Below the pieces are notes generated by a model. That model was not told the DNA's origin and made no database searches. It saw only the letters and a list, made by a program, of their open reading frames with translations. Below, piece after piece: positions 9,509 to 18,246 of a DNA stretch of 64,000 bases. This DNA comes from Nitratireductor aquimarinus (lineage in GTDB: Bacteria > Pseudomonadota > Alphaproteobacteria > Rhizobiales > Rhizobiaceae), in assembly GCF_017255295.1 (NCBI RefSeq), contig NZ_JAFKDE010000005.1:248001-312000 (forward strand), in the 5' to 3' direction. Numbering within the stretch: the first letter of the stretch is position 1; each line of letters begins with the position of its first letter. Made by a program: the position numbers and the translations under genes.

Positions 9509-11128
9509 ATGCTCGGACCGACAGGTCATACCGACACCTTTGCGCGGGACAATCTCCCGCCGGAAGACCAATGGCCGGCCTTCCTTCTCGATGGCTTTGA
9601 CTACCCCGAATATCTGAACGCCGGCGTCGAGCTGACCGACCGACTGGTCGAGCGCGGTTTCGGCGACCATGTGGCGCTGATCGGCAATGGACGCCGCCGC
9701 ACCTACAAGGAACTGGCGGACTGGACGAGCCGCCTTGCCAATGCGCTGGTCGAGGATTACGGCGTCAAGCCGGGCAACCGCATCCTGATCCGCTCGGCCA
9801 ACAATCCGGCCATGGTGGCCTGCTGGCTGGCCGCCACCAAGGCGGGCGCGGTTGTGGTCAACACCATGCCGATGCTGCGCGCGGGCGAGCTGACCAAGAT
9901 CGTCGACAAGGCCGAGATCGAGCTGGCGCTGTGCGACACGCGCATCAAGGACGAGCTGGTGGCCTGCGCCAAGGAAAGCCGCTTCCTCAAGAAGGTGGTG
10001 GGCTTTGACGGCACGGCCAATTTCGATGCCGAGCTGGATCGCATCGCGCTCGACAAGCCGGTCACCTTCGACGCGGTGAAGACGGGCCGTGACGATGTCG
10101 CGCTTCTGGGGTTCACCTCCGGCACCACCGGCATCCCCAAGGCCACCATGCACTTCCACCGCGATCTGCTGATCATCGCCGACGCCTATGCGAAGGAAGT
10201 GCTTCAGGTCACGCCGGACGACGTGTTTGTCGGTTCGCCCCCGCTTGCCTTCACCTTCGGGCTTGGTGGTCTGGCGATCTTCCCGCTGCGTTTCGGCGCA
10301 ACGGCGACGCTTCTTGAAAGCGCCACCCCGCCCAACATGATCGAGATCATCGAGAAGTACCGCGCGACGGTGAGCTTCACCGCGCCCACCGCCTACCGCG
10401 CCATGATGGCGGCGATGGACGAAGGGGCGGACCTTTCCTCGCTGCGCGTTGCCGTTTCGGCCGGCGAGACCCTGCCGGGACCGGTGTTCGAGGCATGGAC
10501 GGAGAAGACCGGCAAGCCGATCCTCGATGGCATCGGCGCAACCGAGATGCTGCACATCTTCATCTCCAACCGTTTCGACGACCGGCACCCGGCAACCACG
10601 GGTCGCCCGGTGACCGGCTATGAAGCGCGGATCGTGGACGAGGACATGAACGAGCTGCCGCGCGGCGAAACCGGCCGGCTGGCCGTGCGCGGCCCGACCG
10701 GCTGCCGCTATCTCGCCGACGAACGGCAGAAAGAGTATGTGCGCGCCGGCTGGAACCTGACGGGCGACAGCTTCTATCAGGATGAGGAGGGCCGCTTCCA
10801 TTTCGCCGCCCGCTCCGATGACATGATCCTTTCCTCCGGCTACAACATCGCCGGCCCCGAGGTTGAAGCGGCATTGCTCGCCCATGCCGAGGTGCTGGAA
10901 TGCGCCGTGATCGGCGCGCCGAACGAAGAACGCGGGCAGATCGTTGAAGCGCATGTGGTGCTGGCCGAGGGTGTGGCCCGCGACGAAGCAACGGCGAAAC
11001 GCCTGCAGGACCACGTGAAGGCGGTGATCGCGCCCTACAAATATCCGCGCTCGATCAGGTTTCTCGATGCTCTGCCAAAAACAGAGACGGGCAAGATCCA
11101 GCGTTTCCGCTTGAGAGAGACAGACTGA
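9509..11128 (+). CDS. 2-aminobenzoate (anthranilate)-CoA ligase
   Basis: A 539-residue AMP-forming acyl-CoA synthetase. It shows the P-loop TSGTTGIPK (near residues 203-211), the adenylate motif LDGIGATEMLH, the hinge region DSFYQDEEGRFHFAARSDD and the C-terminal catalytic Lys in KTETGKIQRF. Its N-terminus (GHTDTFARDNLPPEDQWP) and overall pattern match Azoarcus-type 2-aminobenzoate-CoA ligases. It would activate anthranilate to anthranilyl-CoA, the substrate of the fusion flavoprotein encoded upstream. GGGAGGAAAC precedes the ATG. Benzoate-CoA ligase is the nearest alternative. Confidence 0.87.
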   Translation: MLGPTGHTDTFARDNLPPEDQWPAFLLDGFDYPEYLNAGVELTDRLVERGFGDHVALIGNGRRRTYKELADWTSRLANALVEDYGVKPGNRILIRSANNPAMVACWLAATKAGAVVVNTMPMLRAGELTKIVDKAEIELALCDTRIKDELVACAKESRFLKKVVGFDGTANFDAELDRIALDKPVTFDAVKTGRDDVALLGFTSGTTGIPKATMHFHRDLLIIADAYAKEVLQVTPDDVFVGSPPLAFTFGLGGLAIFPLRFGATATLLESATPPNMIEIIEKYRATVSFTAPTAYRAMMAAMDEGADLSSLRVAVSAGETLPGPVFEAWTEKTGKPILDGIGATEMLHIFISNRFDDRHPATTGRPVTGYEARIVDEDMNELPRGETGRLAVRGPTGCRYLADERQKEYVRAGWNLTGDSFYQDEEGRFHFAARSDDMILSSGYNIAGPEVEAALLAHAEVLECAVIGAPNEERGQIVEAHVVLAEGVARDEATAKRLQDHVKAVIAPYKYPRSIRFLDALPKTETGKIQRFRLRETD

Positions 11129-11131
11129 ACC

Positions 11132-11965
11132 ATGGCCAGCCAACCGGAACTCGATGACGACAACGCGGCGGACATCAAGCCGCCCATGTCCTACAGCGAC
11201 TATCTGCATCTGGAGAAGATCCTCGATGCGCAGGAGCCTCTGTCTCCGGCGCGTGACGAGCTGCTTTTCATCATCCAGCACCAGACATCCGAACTCTGGA
11301 TGAAGCTCGCCATCACCGAGATCCGGTCGGCGCGCGCCGCCATCGCCGATGACCAGCTGCGCCCTGCCTTCAAGATGCTGACCCGCGTGGCCCGCATCTT
11401 CGAGCAGCTCAACAGTGCATGGGACGTGCTGCGCACCATGACGCCGAGCGAATACTCCATGTTCCGCGATGCGCTTGGCCAGTCCTCGGGCTTCCAGTCG
11501 TGGCAGTACCGCTCCATCGAGTTCCTGGCCGGCAACCGCAACCTGGCGATGCTCAAGCCGCATTCGGACCTGCCGCAGATCACGGCGCGTCTTGAGGAGA
11601 TCCTTGCCGAGCCGAGCCTTTACGACGAGGCGCTGCGGCTTCTGGAGCGCAATGGCTTCGACATCGGCGCTGATGCCGGACGCACCGACTGGCGCACAAG
11701 GCGCGAGGCCAACGACCAGGTGCAGAAGGCCTGGAAGGCCGTCTACTCAAAGCCTGACGAGCACTGGGCGCTTTACGAACTCGCCGAAAAACTGATCGAC
11801 TTCGAGGACTATTTCCGCCGCTGGCGCTTCAACCATGTGACGACGGTGGAACGCATCATCGGCCTGAAGCGCGGCACGGGCGGCACGTCCGGCGTTTCCT
11901 ATTTGCGCAAGATGCTGGATGTGGAACTATTCCCCGAGCTCTGGCGTGTCCGCACGGACATGTAG
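11132..11965 (+). CDS. kynA: Tryptophan 2,3-dioxygenase
   Basis: A 277-residue haem enzyme that opens the indole ring of L-tryptophan to N-formylkynurenine. Diagnostic segments are [30 protein letters not shown] (substrate-binding His), [17 protein letters not shown], and the C-terminal [12 protein letters not shown] with the axial haem His, followed by [13 protein letters not shown]. Length is normal for the bacterial family. It begins 3 bases after the CoA-ligase stop, so tryptophan cleavage and anthranilate activation are on one transcript. Kynureninase, needed between the two, is not in the window. Confidence 0.95.
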   Translation: MASQPELDDDNAADIKPPMSYSDYLHLEKILDAQEPLSPARDELLFIIQHQTSELWMKLAITEIRSARAAIADDQLRPAFKMLTRVARIFEQLNSAWDVLRTMTPSEYSMFRDALGQSSGFQSWQYRSIEFLAGNRNLAMLKPHSDLPQITARLEEILAEPSLYDEALRLLERNGFDIGADAGRTDWRTRREANDQVQKAWKAVYSKPDEHWALYELAEKLIDFEDYFRRWRFNHVTTVERIIGLKRGTGGTSGVSYLRKMLDVELFPELWRVRTDM

Positions 11966-12034
11966 CCTGAGAAACGGGTGACAAAGCCGAAAATAACGGC
12001 AACTAATAACCTGGGAACCATTGGGAGACACTTC

Positions 12035-13171
12035 ATGAAAAAGCTTATTGCAGCGAGCCTGTTTGCCCTGTCGGCAAGCGTTGCCGGCAACGCCTTTGCC
12101 GAGCCGGTCAAGATCGGCATGATCACCACGCTTTCCGGCGGCGGCGCAGGACTGGGCATCGACGCCCGCGACGGCTTCATGCTGGCGATCGAACAGTCCG
12201 GCAACAAGGACATCGAGATCATCACCGAAGATGATGCGCGCAAGCCGGAACTTGCCGTGCAGATTGCGGACAAGATGATCCAGAGCGACAAGGTCGACCT
12301 GATGACGGGCATCATCTGGTCGAACCTGGCCATGGCCGTCGTGCCGTCTGCAACGGCGCAGGATGTGATCTACCTGTCGGTCAATGCCGGCCCCTCGGCT
12401 CTTGCCGGCGCTGGCTGCAGCCCGAACTATTTCAACGTCGCCTACCAGAACGACAATTTCCACGAAGCGATGGGCGAGGCCGCCAACAAGGACTTCAAGA
12501 AGACCTTCATCATGGCCCCCAACTACCCGGCCGGCAAGGACTCGCTCACCGGCTTCAAGCGCTTCTACAAGGGTGAGCTCGCCGGCGAGGTCTACACCAA
12601 GCTCGGACAGACGGACTATGCCGCCGAGATCGCACAGATCCGCGCATCGGATGCAGACTCGGTGTTCATCTTCCTGCCGGGCGGCATGGGCGTCGCCTTC
12701 ACCAAGCAGTATGCGCAGTCGGGCGTCGACCTTCCGCTGATGGGGCCGGCCTTCTCGTTCAGCCAGGACGTTCTGCCGGCAATCGGCGACGCGGCGCTTG
12801 GCGTGAAGAACTCGGCATCGTGGGCCTATGACCTCGACAATGAAGCCAACAAGACCTTCGTCGAGGGCTTCAAGGAAGCCTATGGCCGCCTGCCCTCCGT
12901 CTACGCGGCGCAGGCCTATGACACGGCGAACCTGATCCTCTCCGCAGCCGGCAAGGCAAGCGTGAAGGACAAGGATGCGTTCCGTGCAGCGCTGAAGGAA
13001 GCGGATTTCGATTCGGTTCGCGGCAAGTTCTCGTTCAACAGCAACAACCACCCGATCCAGGACTTCTATGTCCGCGAGGTGGTGAAGGACGGTGACACGC
13101 TGACCAACAAGATCGTCTCCACGGCGTTCACCGACCACCAGGACGCCTACGCGGCCGAGTGCAAAATGTAG
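12035..13171 (+). CDS. Liv-type ABC transporter substrate-binding protein
   Basis: A 378-residue periplasmic binding protein of the branched-chain amino acid/amide/aromatic (LivJ) class. It has a signal peptide at residues 1-22 (MKKLIAASLF... GNAFA) and the family opening KIGMITTLSGGGAGLG. The ATG at 12035 follows GGGAGA. The gene follows kynA by 69 bases and is followed by two permeases and two ATPases. Because the importer is inside the tryptophan/anthranilate operon, an aromatic amino acid, kynurenine or anthranilate is the probable cargo; branched-chain amino acids are the default alternative. Confidence 0.85.
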   Translation: MKKLIAASLFALSASVAGNAFAEPVKIGMITTLSGGGAGLGIDARDGFMLAIEQSGNKDIEIITEDDARKPELAVQIADKMIQSDKVDLMTGIIWSNLAMAVVPSATAQDVIYLSVNAGPSALAGAGCSPNYFNVAYQNDNFHEAMGEAANKDFKKTFIMAPNYPAGKDSLTGFKRFYKGELAGEVYTKLGQTDYAAEIAQIRASDADSVFIFLPGGMGVAFTKQYAQSGVDLPLMGPAFSFSQDVLPAIGDAALGVKNSASWAYDLDNEANKTFVEGFKEAYGRLPSVYAAQAYDTANLILSAAGKASVKDKDAFRAALKEADFDSVRGKFSFNSNNHPIQDFYVREVVKDGDTLTNKIVSTAFTDHQDAYAAECKM

Positions 13172-13178
13172 GACAGCT

Positions 13179-13296
13179 TCCTTCTCCCCGCTGGCGGGGA
13201 GAAGGTGCCGGCAGGCGGATGGGGGACCTGCGCCAGTCTTTGCAGATCATGGCGCAGCCCCTCACCCTCACCCTCTCCCCGTGAACGGGGAGAGGG
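13179..13296. repeat. RIME-like palindromic repeat, copy 2
   Basis: The CCTTCTCCCC / GGGGAGAAGG hairpin followed by TGCCGGCAGGCGGAT is at 13180-13220, and a second hairpin CCCTCTCCCC / GGGGAGAGGG at 13271-13296. The element lies between the binding-protein and permease genes, and translating it produces a spurious N-terminal extension of the permease. Confidence 0.7.
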
Positions 13297-13345
13297 AGAC
13301 GTCCACGCAGCGCTCCACCTCAAAACCAGACGGCGAAAGCTCCCC

Positions 13346-14266
13346 GTGTCCCTGACCCTTTTCATAGAGCAGATCCTGAATGGCCTGCAGTTCGGCGTGA
13401 TGCTGTTCCTGATGGCCGCCGGCCTGACGCTGATCTTCGGCGTCATGGGGCTCATCAACCTTGCGCATGGTTCGCTCTTCATGGTCGGCGCATTTGCCTG
13501 CGCGACCGTGGCCGCAGCGACCGGCTCCTTCTGGCTTGGGCTTGTCGCAAGCCTTGCCGCCGCAGCCGCAGCCGGCGCGCTCGTCGAAATCCTCGTCATC
13601 AGACGGCTCTACGAACGCGACCATCTCGACCAGGTGCTCGCCACCTTTGCGCTGATCCTCATCTTCTCCGAGGGCACGCGCTGGGTGTTCGGCTCGTTCC
13701 CGCTCTATCTCGATATTCCGCAGCTTCTCTCGGGCGCGGTGCATCTGCCCGGTGGCGCGCAATATCCCATCTACCGACTGGCCGTGATCGGCGTCGGCAT
13801 CGCGGTCGCCATCGGGCTCTATCTCCTGATCGGCAAGACGCGTCTGGGCATGCGCATTCGCGCTGGCGAATCCGACCGCGAGATGATCGGCGCGCTCGGC
13901 ATCGACATCGGCACGCTCTACACGCTCGTCTTTGCGCTGGGCGCAGCCCTTGCCGGTCTGGCTGGCGCAATGGTGGGCGCGCTTCAGTCGGTGCAGGTGG
14001 GCATGGGCGAACCGGTGCTGATCCTTGCCTTCGTGGTTATCGTCATCGGCGGCATCGGCTCCATCAAGGGCGCGCTGATCGGCTCCATTCTGGTGGGGCT
14101 GACAGAGACGCTGGGCCGCTTCCTGCTGCCGCATTTCTTCGGCCTCTTCATGCCCAATTCGGAAGCCGCCACGATCGGCGCGGCTCTTGCCTCCATGCTG
14201 ATCTACATCGTCATGGCCCTCATCCTTGCCTTCAGGCCCCAGGGCCTGTTCGCGGCGAATGCGTGA
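13346..14266 (+). CDS. Liv-type ABC transporter permease (LivH class)
   Basis: A 306-residue inner-membrane permease of the LivH family with about eight membrane spans: FIEQILNGLQFGVMLFL, GVMGLINLAHGSLFMVGAF and the C-terminal GLFMPNSEAATIGAAL. The start is taken as GTG at 13346, where homology begins (VSLTLFIEQILNG). The longer open frame reads through the RIME-like repeat and is Pro/Ser/Arg-rich nonsense. The ribosome site is weak. It pairs with the LivM-class permease encoded directly downstream. Confidence 0.85.
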   Translation: MSLTLFIEQILNGLQFGVMLFLMAAGLTLIFGVMGLINLAHGSLFMVGAFACATVAAATGSFWLGLVASLAAAAAAGALVEILVIRRLYERDHLDQVLATFALILIFSEGTRWVFGSFPLYLDIPQLLSGAVHLPGGAQYPIYRLAVIGVGIAVAIGLYLLIGKTRLGMRIRAGESDREMIGALGIDIGTLYTLVFALGAALAGLAGAMVGALQSVQVGMGEPVLILAFVVIVIGGIGSIKGALIGSILVGLTETLGRFLLPHFFGLFMPNSEAATIGAALASMLIYIVMALILAFRPQGLFAANA

Positions 14267-14276
14267 GGGACCGGCC

Positions 14277-15248
14277 ATGACACGCGAAACAACCATCAGC
14301 ATCCTGATCATTGCCGGCCTGCTTGCCGCCGCCTTCATTGCACAGGCGATGGGCGAGACCTTCTACATCACGCTGGCGACCCGCATGGCGATCCTTGGCC
14401 TTGCCGCCACCGGGCTCAACATCGCGCTCGGCCTTGGTGGTCTGGTGTCGTTCGGCCATGCCGCCTTCTTCGGCATTGGCGGCTATGCGGCCGGCATTCT
14501 CGCCACTCATGCATTCAACAGTGAGCCGCTTCTCCTCGGTCTGCCCGGCACCAACCAGATGATCGTCATCTGGATCACGGGCGCGATTGCCGCCGGGCTC
14601 GTTGCCGTTCTGATCGGCCTGATTTCGCTCAGGACCTCCGGCGTCTACTTCATCATGATCACCCTCGCCTTCGCGCAGATGATCTACTATTTCGCGATTT
14701 CCTGGCCCGCCTATGGCGGCGAGGACGGTCTGTCGATCTACGTGCGCAACGCCTTTCCGGGCATGAACACGCTCGCGCCGATGAGCTTCTTCCTCATCTG
14801 CTTCGGGCTTCTGGCGCTGGGCCTCATCGTCTTCGCCATGCTTCGCGACTCGCGCTTTGGCGCAGCGCTGCAGGCCGGACGACAGAACGAGACCCGGCTT
14901 GCCGCCGTCGGCATCGGTCCGTTCCGGGTGCGGCTCACGGCCTTCGTGATCTCGGCCATGATGACCGCGCTTGCCGGTGCGCTCTTTGCCGATCTCAACC
15001 GCTTCGTCAGCCCCTCCATGTTCTCCTGGCACATGTCGGGCGAGCTGATCGTTCTCATCATTCTGGGCGGTGTCGGCCGGCTTGCCGGGCCGCTGGCCGG
15101 GGCCATTGTCTATGTGCTTTTCGAGTTTGCGCTGGGCGGCATTACCGAGCACTGGCAGTTCTTCCTCGGCCTGATCCTGCTGGCCGTGGTGCTGTTTGCC
15201 CGCGGCGGCGTGATGGGACTTCTGGCCGGGAGGGCGCGTCATGGCTGA
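14277..15248 (+). CDS. Liv-type ABC transporter permease (LivM class)
   Basis: A 323-residue permease with about nine hydrophobic segments and the LivM hallmarks ILGLAATGLNIALGLGGLVSFGHAAFFGIGGYA near the N-terminus and an EAA-like loop ending in ILGGVGRLAGPLAGAI. The ATG at 14277 follows the LivH-class stop by 10 bases with GAGGGACC as ribosome site. Its stop overlaps the first ATPase gene. It forms the second half of the membrane channel for the operon's importer. Confidence 0.86.
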   Translation: MTRETTISILIIAGLLAAAFIAQAMGETFYITLATRMAILGLAATGLNIALGLGGLVSFGHAAFFGIGGYAAGILATHAFNSEPLLLGLPGTNQMIVIWITGAIAAGLVAVLIGLISLRTSGVYFIMITLAFAQMIYYFAISWPAYGGEDGLSIYVRNAFPGMNTLAPMSFFLICFGLLALGLIVFAMLRDSRFGAALQAGRQNETRLAAVGIGPFRVRLTAFVISAMMTALAGALFADLNRFVSPSMFSWHMSGELIVLIILGGVGRLAGPLAGAIVYVLFEFALGGITEHWQFFLGLILLAVVLFARGGVMGLLAGRARHG

Positions 15249-15990
15249 ACCGATCCTCGACATTCGCGACCTGAGAAAGAGCTTCGGCGCACTTAAGGCG
15301 ACCGATGGCGTCAGCCTCGACCTCAGACCGGGAGAGATCCACGCGCTGATCGGCCCGAACGGCGCCGGCAAGTCGACGCTGATCCACCAGATCGCCGGCT
15401 CACTCACGCCCGACAGCGGCGAGATCCGCTTCGAGGGCCGGGATGTGAAGCCGCTCGATGTGGCGGCCCGCGCAAGGCTCGGCATGGGGCGCACATTCCA
15501 GGTGTCCTCGCTCGCGCCCGAGTTCTCGGCGCTGCGCAATGTGATGCTGGCGGTGCAGGCGCGTCAGGGCTCCAGCTTCCATTTCTTCAAACCCGTCATG
15601 CGCGACCGGAGCCTCACCGAACCCGCCCGGGAAGCACTCACGCGCGTGGGTCTTGCCGACCGCGCCGATGTGCCGGCGGCCGAGCTTTCGCACGGCGAGC
15701 GGCGGCAGCTCGAGATCGCCATCGCACTGGCGCTCGGCGCAAAGGCGTTTCTGCTTGATGAGCCGATGGCGGGCATGGGGCCGGAAGGCTCGCAGGCGCT
15801 GACCGGGTTTCTCGATCGTCTGCGCGACGAAGCGCCGATCCTTCTGATCGAGCACGACATGGACGCCGTCTTCGCACTGGCCGACCGCATCTCCGTTCTC
15901 GTCTACGGGCGGATCATCGCCACCGGCTCGGTCGATGACATTCGCAACCATCCCGCCGTGCGCGAAGCCTATCTGGGAGACGGCGCATGA
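15241..15990 (+). CDS. Liv-type ABC transporter ATPase (LivG class)
   Basis: A 249-residue ABC ATPase: Walker A GPNGAGKST, signature LSHGERRQLEIA, Walker B AFLLDEPMAGMG and switch His in LIEHDMDAVF. The longer insert between Walker A and the signature is typical of LivG. It overlaps the permease stop by 8 bases and the next ATPase start by 4 (ATGA), which argues for stoichiometric translation of the importer. Confidence 0.9.
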   Translation: MAEPILDIRDLRKSFGALKATDGVSLDLRPGEIHALIGPNGAGKSTLIHQIAGSLTPDSGEIRFEGRDVKPLDVAARARLGMGRTFQVSSLAPEFSALRNVMLAVQARQGSSFHFFKPVMRDRSLTEPAREALTRVGLADRADVPAAELSHGERRQLEIAIALALGAKAFLLDEPMAGMGPEGSQALTGFLDRLRDEAPILLIEHDMDAVFALADRISVLVYGRIIATGSVDDIRNHPAVREAYLGDGA

Positions 15991-16673
15991 AGCTGCTCGA
16001 CATCCAGGATCTCAAAACCTTCTATGGAAAGTCGCAGGCGCTTTTCGGCGTCGACCTTTCGGTCGAAGAAGGAGAGGCCGTGGCGCTGATGGGCCGCAAC
16101 GGCATGGGCAAGACGACCACGATCCGCTCCGTCTGCCACCTGACGCCACCGCAATCCGGCAGCATTGCCTTTGCCGGCAAGGACATCACGCGGATGAAGC
16201 CGCACCGCATCGCGCGGCTCGGCGTGGGACTGGTGCCGGAGGGCCGGCGCTGCTTCCCGAACCTGACGGTGGAGGAAAACATCCTCGCCGCCGCACGTCC
16301 CGGCAGATGGACGCTCGATGGCGTGAACGCGCTGTTCCCGCGACTGGCGGAGCGGCGCGATCAGTATGCGAGCACGCTTTCGGGCGGCGAGCAGCAGATG
16401 CTTGCCATCGGCAGGGCGCTGGCTACCAATCCACGCCTGCTCATTCTCGACGAGGCGACCGAAGGGCTCGCCCCGGTGATCCGGCAGGACATCTGGCGCG
16501 CCATCCGCGCCATCCGGGCGGAGGGCCAGTCGATCCTGATCGTCGACAAGACGCTGAGCGAGTTACTGCCCGTGGCAGACCGCTGTGTCATTCTCGAAAA
16601 AGGCCGCACCGCATGGACCGGTGCGCCCCTGGCGCTCACCGATGAAATCCAGCAGCGCTTCCTCGGCGTGTGA
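15987..16673 (+). CDS. Liv-type ABC transporter ATPase (LivF class)
   Basis: A 228-residue ABC ATPase with Walker A GRNGMGKTT, the LivF landmark GVGLVPEGRRCFPNLTVEENI, signature LSGGEQQMLAIGRAL and Walker B LLILDEATEGLAP. The usual H-loop His is replaced in ILIVDKTLSEL by Lys (VDKT), where most family members have His or Lys/Gln variants. It completes a five-component importer with the genes at 12035-15990. The start codon overlaps the LivG-class stop. Confidence 0.88.
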   Translation: MKLLDIQDLKTFYGKSQALFGVDLSVEEGEAVALMGRNGMGKTTTIRSVCHLTPPQSGSIAFAGKDITRMKPHRIARLGVGLVPEGRRCFPNLTVEENILAAARPGRWTLDGVNALFPRLAERRDQYASTLSGGEQQMLAIGRALATNPRLLILDEATEGLAPVIRQDIWRAIRAIRAEGQSILIVDKTLSELLPVADRCVILEKGRTAWTGAPLALTDEIQQRFLGV

Positions 16674-16708
16674 TCACGCCTTTCGTTCCCAAGCATGAAG
16701 GAAATAGC

Positions 16709-17116
16709 ATGACTGTCCCGCTTCACCAGATTCTCCAGCCAGCCGACTGGGTTCCTGCCAAGGGGTATTCCAATGGTGTTGTTGCAAGGGGGCGCACCGT
16801 CTTCCTTGGGGGTCAGATCGGCTGGAACAGCAATCAGGTGTTCGAGACCGACGACTTCATCGGCCAGGTGCGTCAGGCGCTTGAGAACATTGTCACGCTT
16901 CTCAAGGAAGCTGGCGCAGGGCCGGAGCACGTGGTTCGCCTGACCTGGTTCATCACCGACAAGGAAGCCTATGGCAGCCGTCTGCGCGAGCTGGGCGAAG
17001 CCTATCGTTCCGCCATGGGCCGTAACTTCCCGCCCATGAGCGTCGTGCAGGTGGTGGCGCTGATCGAAGACGAGGCGAAGGTCGAGATCGAAGCCACAGC
17101 CGTTCTGCCCGACTAG
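16709..17116 (+). CDS. RidA (YjgF/YER057c/UK114) family enamine/imine deaminase
   Basis: A 135-residue RidA-fold protein (GYSNGVVARGRTVFLGGQIGW; the conserved Arg is in VVRLTWFITD; the C-terminal PPMSVVQVVALIEDEAKVEIEATA). RidA proteins hydrolyse reactive enamines and imines to ketones and ammonia. The product of the fusion flavoprotein keeps an amino group on a ring double bond, which makes it an enamine, so this member may remove the anthranilate nitrogen; that role is inference. The ATG at 16709 has GAAGGA upstream. It is the last gene of the operon, 35 bases after the LivF-class ATPase. Confidence 0.85.
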   Translation: MTVPLHQILQPADWVPAKGYSNGVVARGRTVFLGGQIGWNSNQVFETDDFIGQVRQALENIVTLLKEAGAGPEHVVRLTWFITDKEAYGSRLRELGEAYRSAMGRNFPPMSVVQVVALIEDEAKVEIEATAVLPD

Positions 17117-17180
17117 CCGAACGAGGCTCAAGCGCCGCGCATCTGAGAACGACGCCCGGCGCTATCACTTTGCTGCGGTG

Positions 17181-17353
17181 CCCAAGCGCCCTCGCCCTTC
17201 GACAAGCTCAGGATGAGGGCTACTGGAAACGCCGTGTTTCTTGGAGACGTGGAACGCGGACGCAGGAACATTTGCCGTGCGTGGCGCTACGGCTTTTCTG
17301 CGCGGTTTAAGTAGCCCTCATCCTGAGCTTGTCGAAGGGCGAGGGCGCTTGGG
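17181..17353. repeat. 43-bp perfect inverted repeat between convergent operons
   Basis: Arms at 17181-17223 and 17311-17353 are exact reverse complements, separated by 87 bases. Each arm contains CCCTTCGACAAGCTCAGGAT, a word common in dispersed bacterial palindromic repeats. The pair lies exactly between the stops of ridA (17116, plus) and sitD (17371, minus) and could act as a bidirectional terminator. The 87-base interior has no convincing ORF. Confidence 0.85.
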
Positions 17354-17370
17354 CTCCACACCGCGAAGGC

Positions 17371-18246
17371 TCATCGCCCCACGCCCAGTTCGCGTGAGTC
17401 CACCTCCCGCGCGGCATCCTCCCGCGCATTGCGGCGCAGCGTGTAGACGAAAGCCACAAGGAACATGCCCGTCATCAGAAGCACGATGGTCGGGGCCGGC
17501 GCGCTGTCGATGAAGAAGCTCAGATAGACACCAAAGAACGAAGCGAACAGCGCCACCGCCAGGCTGACAAGCAACATGCGGTCGAAGCGCCGGACGAGCA
17601 GGAACGCCACCGCGCCCGGCCCGATCAGAAGCGCAATCGCCAGAATGATGCCCACCGCCGTCAGAGCCGCCACGATGGTCAGCGACAGGATAGCCAGTAG
17701 CCCGTAATGCAGCACCCGCACCGGCAGGCCGATTGCCTTGGCGTGCTGCGGGTCGAACGCATTGAGAAGCAGGTCGCGGCGGAACAGAAGAATGGCCGCG
17801 CACACAAACAGTGCAATGATGCCCGTCTGCGTGATGTCGCCCCAGGTCACGCCCAGCATGTCGCCGAACAGGATGTGATCGAGATGCACCTCGGTCTGAA
17901 TCTTGGTGTAGAGCAGCAGGCCGAGCCCGAACATTCCGGAGAAGACGACGCCCATGATGGTGTCTTCCTTCACCCGGCTGTTTTCCTTCAGATAGCCGAT
18001 GCCCACAACGCAGGTCATGCCGGCCACGAATGCGCCGATGGCGAAGGGGATGCCGATGATATAGGCGATGACCACACCCGGCAGAACGGCATGGCTGACG
18101 GCGTCACCCATCAACGACCAGCCCTTCAGGATCAGAAAGCAGGAAAGCAGCGCCATGGGCGCGGCGATCAGCACCGAGATGATGAACGCCTGCTGCATGA
18201 ACGGAAAGGCGAAGGGCATCAGCGCCATGTCGAGAAAGCCGCTCAT
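17371..18246 (-). CDS. sitD: Manganese/iron ABC transporter permease
   Basis: A 291-residue ABC-3 family metal permease with about eight membrane spans. Landmarks are CFLILKGWSLMGDAVSHAVLPGVVIAYIIGIP near the N-terminus and the central DPQHAKAIGLP loop that contacts the ATPase. It is the last gene of sitABCD; its start overlaps the sitC stop by 4 bases. The long, similar-sized paralogue directly upstream (sitC) forms the other half of the channel. The substrate is Mn(II) and possibly Fe(II), as in rhizobial Sit systems. Confidence 0.9.
   Translation of the reverse strand: MSGFLDMALMPFAFPFMQQAFIISVLIAAPMALLSCFLILKGWSLMGDAVSHAVLPGVVIAYIIGIPFAIGAFVAGMTCVVGIGYLKENSRVKEDTIMGVVFSGMFGLGLLLYTKIQTEVHLDHILFGDMLGVTWGDITQTGIIALFVCAAILLFRRDLLLNAFDPQHAKAIGLPVRVLHYGLLAILSLTIVAALTAVGIILAIALLIGPGAVAFLLVRRFDRMLLVSLAVALFASFFGVYLSFFIDSAPAPTIVLLMTGMFLVAFVYTLRRNAREDAAREVDSRELGVGR

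Noticed and set aside
8309-11563. A 1084-codon open frame on the minus strand
   Set aside because: It lies opposite acyl-CoA dehydrogenase, CoA ligase and kynA, all with clear catalytic motifs. It is a by-product of high-GC codon bias with no family resemblance.
13205-13345. N-terminal 47-codon extension of the LivH-class permease
   Set aside because: It is a translation of the RIME-like repeat (Pro/Ser/Arg-rich). Homology and membrane topology start at the GTG at 13346.
17181-17353. Inverted repeats as ends of an insertion sequence
   Set aside because: The 87-base interior cannot encode a transposase and no target-site duplication is evident; I kept it as an inverted repeat only.
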